A stretch of 64,000 nucleotides of DNA from Phycisphaeraceae bacterium. GTDB taxonomy: Bacteria; Planctomycetota; Phycisphaerae; Phycisphaerales; UBA1924. The translations under genes were made by a program, and so were the position numbers. The stretch is taken from the NCBI GenBank assembly GCA_019636655.1, contig JAHBXB010000001.1, positions 558,001 to 622,000 on the forward strand, read 5' to 3'. This document shows positions 61,865 through 64,000 of the stretch, piece after piece (the stretch's first letter is position 1; the number at the start of each line of letters is the position of its first letter). The notes under the pieces are model-generated. The model saw only the letters and a list, made by a program, of their open reading frames with translations, did not search any database and was not told where the DNA came from.

Positions 61865-64000
61865 TTAGAGGTCGCGAAACTCGTCACGCCGGCCCTCCGC
61901 GTCACGCTGCTTGCCGGCGGTCTCGTAGCCGTCGGCGACACTGCGGAGGACCGCGGCGGTGCGGGGTGAATCCCGCTCGAGCTTCGCGGCCATCGCGCGA
62001 TACGCATCACGCATCTTGCGCTCGGGGGCGCCGGTGGGCCCGACGTAGTGCACGCCGCGCCTGTTGTGGATGGCGATGGCCAGGCCCGACTCGAGCCTCT
62101 GGCTCGCGAGCCGCTCGATCCGCTGTCGAACCGGTGCACAGGGCCAGGCTCCATCCTCGTCGGCGGGCGCGAAGGCGAGGACCTTGCCGATGTGGGAATC
62201 GCACAGGTCGAGCCGGTCGCAGTCGCCTGCCAGTCGGCGGGCGCTGTCGATCCACTCTCCCAGTGCTTTTTCGTCGACGGTCCCCTCCACGGCCGGCTTG
62301 GTGGCCGCGTCGTCGGAGCTTGCAGCGCTTGCGGGCACCGTGGGCCTCGCAGTCCGGAGGTCCAGACCGGGGACGACGTGCCACGCCTCCAGCAGCTTCC
62401 ATGCCTGTCTAGCACGAAGCCGGCGCTGATCCGCGTTCGAGGATGGGGTTTCCGGCGTCGCCGGCTCGTCGGGAACGGCCTCACCCTTGGCACGATAGAC
62501 AAGTTGGAGGAGTTCCACGAACAACTCCGGCGATCTCGCCAGCTGTCTGCACAGCGCCCTTAGACCCCGGCCAGAGTGCTCCAGCACGGGCAGCCAGTGC
62601 CACTCCCAGTTCACGAGCAGTCGTTCGACGTCGTCGCCCGACCCCGCGTGCTCCTCGATGAAGGCCAGAACTTCCGAGACGCTGTGGGCCAACCACGACA
62701 GAGAGGGTGCGCCGAGCTCCGCGGCGGGATCGTGCTGCGGCAGCTGCCTGGTGACGAGCTCGCAGAGGGCAAGGACGCGAGCGACCGAATCTTCGCCCGA
62801 TTTGCTCCTCACGGTGTCGTGCGTCAGCAGGGCTGCGAGCGAGATCGCGGTGTAGGGCCGTCCCGCCTCGATCAGCCGGGACAGAGCGACCTCGGCCTCT
62901 TCAATCCGCAGGAAGCGGAGACTCGCCTGGGTCCAGTACCGTGCCGCCAGCTCGCGGTCCATGTCGTCCAGCGCCTTCCACAGGTCCACTGAGGGGGCCA
63001 GCGAGAGCGCGAAGCGGACCGCAGCATCGCGGGGACCAGCCTCACGGATCCGTTGGAGGTGGCCAGCGCCCCACGCTGACCCAACGCGTTGTTCGCGCCT
63101 TCGCACGAACCCATCGCCGAAGCGGCGGTTGGTGGTCCATTGCACGTCGGTTGCGCCGGAGATGAGGGTCTCATCGATCATCGCGATCTCCTCCTCGTCC
63201 GTCAATACGAGCTCGGCGAGCGTGGCGCCGAGCGCCTCGGGCGATTCGACCTCCTTCGACCAGTCCACCACACCGCGGAGGCCCTCCTCCACTCGAACGG
63301 CCTCGACGGCCGCCACCCGCGCCCGGGTGACCTCGTCCTGCTCCTCCTTCCAGGTGGCCTTGCGATTCCCGAGGCCGCGGGGGTTCGCGACAAACAGCCA
63401 ACGATGCTGGTCGCGGGCGCGGTCCGACTCGAACTTCTTTGCGAGCGGACGGAGCACCTCCAACTCGGCCGGCTCCAAGGCCCAATCCGCCTCCGGGAAC
63501 TCCTCGTGGTGCTGGATCAGCTCGCGCAGCCCCTCCGCGAGCGCCAGCCGTTCCTCGTTCGACCACCCTCGCGCATCCAAATTCATCAGTGCATTGGCCG
63601 CGGCTCCCGCATGCGCCGGCACGGATCGGAACAGCACCGGGAGTTCGCGGACGAGCTCCTCCCATCTCTGCGGGAGGTGACCGGCCATGGTGATGACCCG
63701 ATCAACGAGGGACTCGGTGAACTCGCGGTAGTCGGCCATGCTGGGCTGCTTGAAGTCCGCCGGCCGCCAGTCCCGGAACTGCGGCTCGGCGCTCGGACTC
63801 GAGACGTCATGATCCGACGGCAGAAGGGCGAGGGAGCACCGCCACGCGGCGTCGGGGCATCGACTGCTGACGTGATCGAACGCGTCCAATCGTTGCGACA
63901 ACGATGCGGCCGTCCCGGGGTGCCAGGGCAAGAGGATCTCTCGGAGGCTGTTCTTGGGCCGGTTGGCCAGCCGGCCCCCCGGATCGGCCTCCGCGAGCCG
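61865..64000 (-). CDS. Very large helical protein, 5' end outside the window
   Basis: The frame is open on the minus strand to the right edge, so only the last 711 residues are visible. They begin with GGRLANRPKNSLREILLPWH and continue PGTAASLSQRLDAFD, then a mostly alpha-helical region with many Glu, Ala, Leu and Arg (for example HEEFPEADWALEPAELEVLR). The opening phrase, NRP-x-SLRE-I-x-x-PW, recurs, as far as I recall, in long (over 1000-residue) island proteins with an N-terminal effector domain, but I cannot name the family with certainty. The effector, if present, is outside the window. It is followed by DUF4238 on the same strand. Confidence 0.6.
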   Translation of the reverse strand, partial: RLAEADPGGRLANRPKNSLREILLPWHPGTAASLSQRLDAFDHVSSRCPDAAWRCSLALLPSDHDVSSPSAEPQFRDWRPADFKQPSMADYREFTESLVDRVITMAGHLPQRWEELVRELPVLFRSVPAHAGAAANALMNLDARGWSNEERLALAEGLRELIQHHEEFPEADWALEPAELEVLRPLAKKFESDRARDQHRWLFVANPRGLGNRKATWKEEQDEVTRARVAAVEAVRVEEGLRGVVDWSKEVESPEALGATLAELVLTDEEEIAMIDETLISGATDVQWTTNRRFGDGFVRRREQRVGSAWGAGHLQRIREAGPRDAAVRFALSLAPSVDLWKALDDMDRELAARYWTQASLRFLRIEEAEVALSRLIEAGRPYTAISLAALLTHDTVRSKSGEDSVARVLALCELVTRQLPQHDPAAELGAPSLSWLAHSVSEVLAFIEEHAGSGDDVERLLVNWEWHWLPVLEHSGRGLRALCRQLARSPELFVELLQLVYRAKGEAVPDEPATPETPSSNADQRRLRARQAWKLLEAWHVVPGLDLRTARPTVPASAASSDDAATKPAVEGTVDEKALGEWIDSARRLAGDCDRLDLCDSHIGKVLAFAPADEDGAWPCAPVRQRIERLASQRLESGLAIAIHNRRGVHYVGPTGAPERKMRDAYRAMAAKLERDSPRTAAVLRSVADGYETAGKQRDAEGRRDEFRDL

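Overview
The window is a G+C-rich bacterial chromosome segment, densely coding on both strands. Gene content suggests a member of the Planctomycetota, probably of the Phycisphaerae type. The reasons are a PEP-CTERM-like secreted protein with a PAPGTLPLL...RRRR tail, an HU protein with a long lysine/alanine tail, a DUF748/AsmA-like giant, an orphan fliM and frequent TTG/GTG starts. This placement is inference from gene families; no rRNA gene is present to confirm it.

Layout. 1-7.1 kb: a GlgE-pathway operon (glgE, 5' end cut by the window; a treS-maltokinase fusion; glgB) turning trehalose into alpha-glucan. 7.1-9.3 kb: birA and guanine deaminase, overlapping tail to tail. 9.3-15.7 kb: HU protein with promoter and terminator, a DUF748 envelope protein, a sarcosine-oxidase-like flavoenzyme and tag. 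15.8-18.5 kb: nucleoside transporter, uridine-kinase-like enzyme and yebC. 18.6-28 kb: a translation/transcription cluster read on the minus strand (nusA, infB, ylxP/DUF503, rbfA, an HhH-GPD-like protein, a giant TPR lipoprotein candidate), the last four joined by 4-bp stop/start overlaps. 28.6-37.6 kb: fliM, dsbD, tRNA-Gly(GCC), tdk, a FUN14-like membrane protein, a TIM-barrel protein, a DUF4149-like protein, nth, a small basic winged-helix-like protein, tRNA-Arg(CCG) and an MFS transporter. 37.8-53.7 kb: S41 protease, pyruvate dehydrogenase E1 alpha, E1 beta and E2, PEP-CTERM-like protein, M28 peptidase, prpB-like lyase, two methyltransferases, citrate synthase, a GT4 glycosyltransferase and an exported LTXXQ-like protein.

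From about 53.8 kb to the right edge the content changes to an accessory island. It holds a broken tandem duplication of an unknown gene and a two-gene module: a SIR2-like protein with a zinc-knuckle-like Cys/His set and a histone-H1-like basic tail, followed by an Mrr-type PD-(D/E)xK nuclease. Next come two tRNA-3'-end remnants sharing a 21-bp near-identical repeat, each followed by short repeats with mostly 12-bp spacing. Beyond them lie a DUF6236-like gene, an unknown gene, a DUF4238 gene and the 3' part of a very large protein running off the window. The SIR2-like/Mrr-like pair is the best candidate for an undescribed system, probably anti-phage defence.

A cross-cutting signal is that several genes (guaD, the TIM-barrel and DUF4149-like pair, M28, prpB, the SIR2-like gene) have a TA-N-N-A/C-T-like box 5-7 nt before the ATG and no Shine-Dalgarno, suggesting leaderless mRNAs. 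Other genes, including three with TTG starts, have clear Shine-Dalgarno sequences.
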